6,167 nt of DNA from the NCBI GenBank assembly GCA_031285115.1, contig JAITWU010000179.1, positions 1-6,167 on the forward strand. The letters run 5' to 3'. Source of the DNA: Azonexus sp. GTDB lineage: Bacteria > Pseudomonadota > Gammaproteobacteria > Burkholderiales > Rhodocyclaceae. The notes beneath the pieces are model-generated. The model was not told the origin of the DNA and searched no databases. It saw only the letters and a list, made by a program, of their open reading frames with translations. The position numbers were made by a program, and so were the translations under genes. This document shows positions 6,049 through 6,167 of the stretch, in pieces (positions within the stretch are counted from its first letter, which is position 1; every line of letters begins with the position of its first letter).

Positions 6049-6167
6049 CAACTGTGTTCCCCGTCCAGTATTTTTCAAACATGGTTGGCCTGTTGATAGT
6101 CAGGTTGCCAGGGAATTCCGGACTTGATGATGGCATTGAGGACGGTCAGCAGTTTGTGCATACAGGC
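6049..6167 (-). mobile_element. Right end of an IS110-family insertion sequence (partial; inner boundary uncertain)
   Basis: The transposase C-terminus at 6075-6167 shows that an IS110-family element enters from beyond the window. IS110 elements generally lack conspicuous terminal inverted repeats, so the exact end cannot be read here. I place it provisionally at the edge of the inverted REP-like copy, because many IS110 elements insert into such palindromes. The true end could lie anywhere between about 6049 and 6074, or further left if the 3' non-coding end is long (IS1111-type). Confidence 0.5.
6075..6167 (-). CDS. IS110-family transposase, C-terminal tail only (partial)
   Basis: Minus-strand reading from base 6167 gives ACMHKLLTVLNAIIKSGIPW and ten further residues to a TGA at 6077-6075. 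The pattern cMrKLLtiLNAmlk-g-pW close to the stop is the usual C-terminal end of IS110/IS1111 transposases (the Transposase_20 side of the DEDD recombinase). Only about 30 residues are inside the window, against about 310-350 for the family, so whether the element is complete or active cannot be told. It is transcribed in the same direction as mshL, 278 nt upstream of it. An ATG at 6161-6159 is internal to the protein, not a start. Confidence 0.8.
   Translation of the reverse strand, partial: ACMHKLLTVLNAIIKSGIPWQPDYQQANHV

Noticed and set aside
5822..6136. Minus-strand open frame (104 codons) across the repeats and spacer
   Set aside because: It runs through the palindromic repeats and is out of frame with the IS110 transposase tail that overlaps its start; the translated repeat gives low-complexity Pro/Gly/Arg sequence.

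Overview
The window comes from a GC-rich proteobacterium. The long antisense shadow reading frames, the codon use and the gene set suggest a betaproteobacterium, possibly near the Rhodocyclales or Nitrosomonadales, but this is inference and no marker gene is present. All supported genes lie on the minus strand, so the biological reading direction is from right to left.

From right to left: (1) 6075-6167, the last 30 codons of an IS110-family transposase that enters from outside the window. (2) 5797-6074, a short non-coding stretch holding two REP-like GGGGAGAGG/CCTCTCCCC palindromes in opposite orientation (5941-6048), a perfect 7-bp inverted repeat (5821-5842) and a ribosome binding site. (3) 3949-5796, an MshL-type lipoprotein secretin. 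(4) 2593-3939, a bitopic membrane protein with a proline-rich linker and C-terminal TPR repeats, in the mshN position. (5) 878-2596, the assembly ATPase MshE, with a degenerate N-terminal MshEN motif pair and a complete ATPase core. (6) 1-875, the first ~291 codons of the inner-membrane platform protein MshG, which runs off the left edge and is easy to miss because its stop codon lies outside the window.

The four genes form a tight operon (gaps of 9, -4 and 2 nt) and encode the core of an MSHA-type (type IV-like) pilus or pseudopilus machine: outer-membrane pore (MshL), periplasm-spanning TPR protein (MshN-like), cytoplasmic motor (MshE) and platform (MshG). The classical order is mshL-mshM-mshN-mshE-mshG. 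Here the ExeA-like ATPase gene mshM is absent between mshL and mshN, and mshI/J/K, which normally precede mshL, are replaced in this window by IS and repeat sequence.

I see no wholly new system. The points worth a second look are the IS110/REP-like junction directly upstream of the operon, the missing mshM, two 8-nt G/C homopolymers and a 12-bp tandem repeat inside the mshN-like gene, and the altered c-di-GMP-type motif of MshE.
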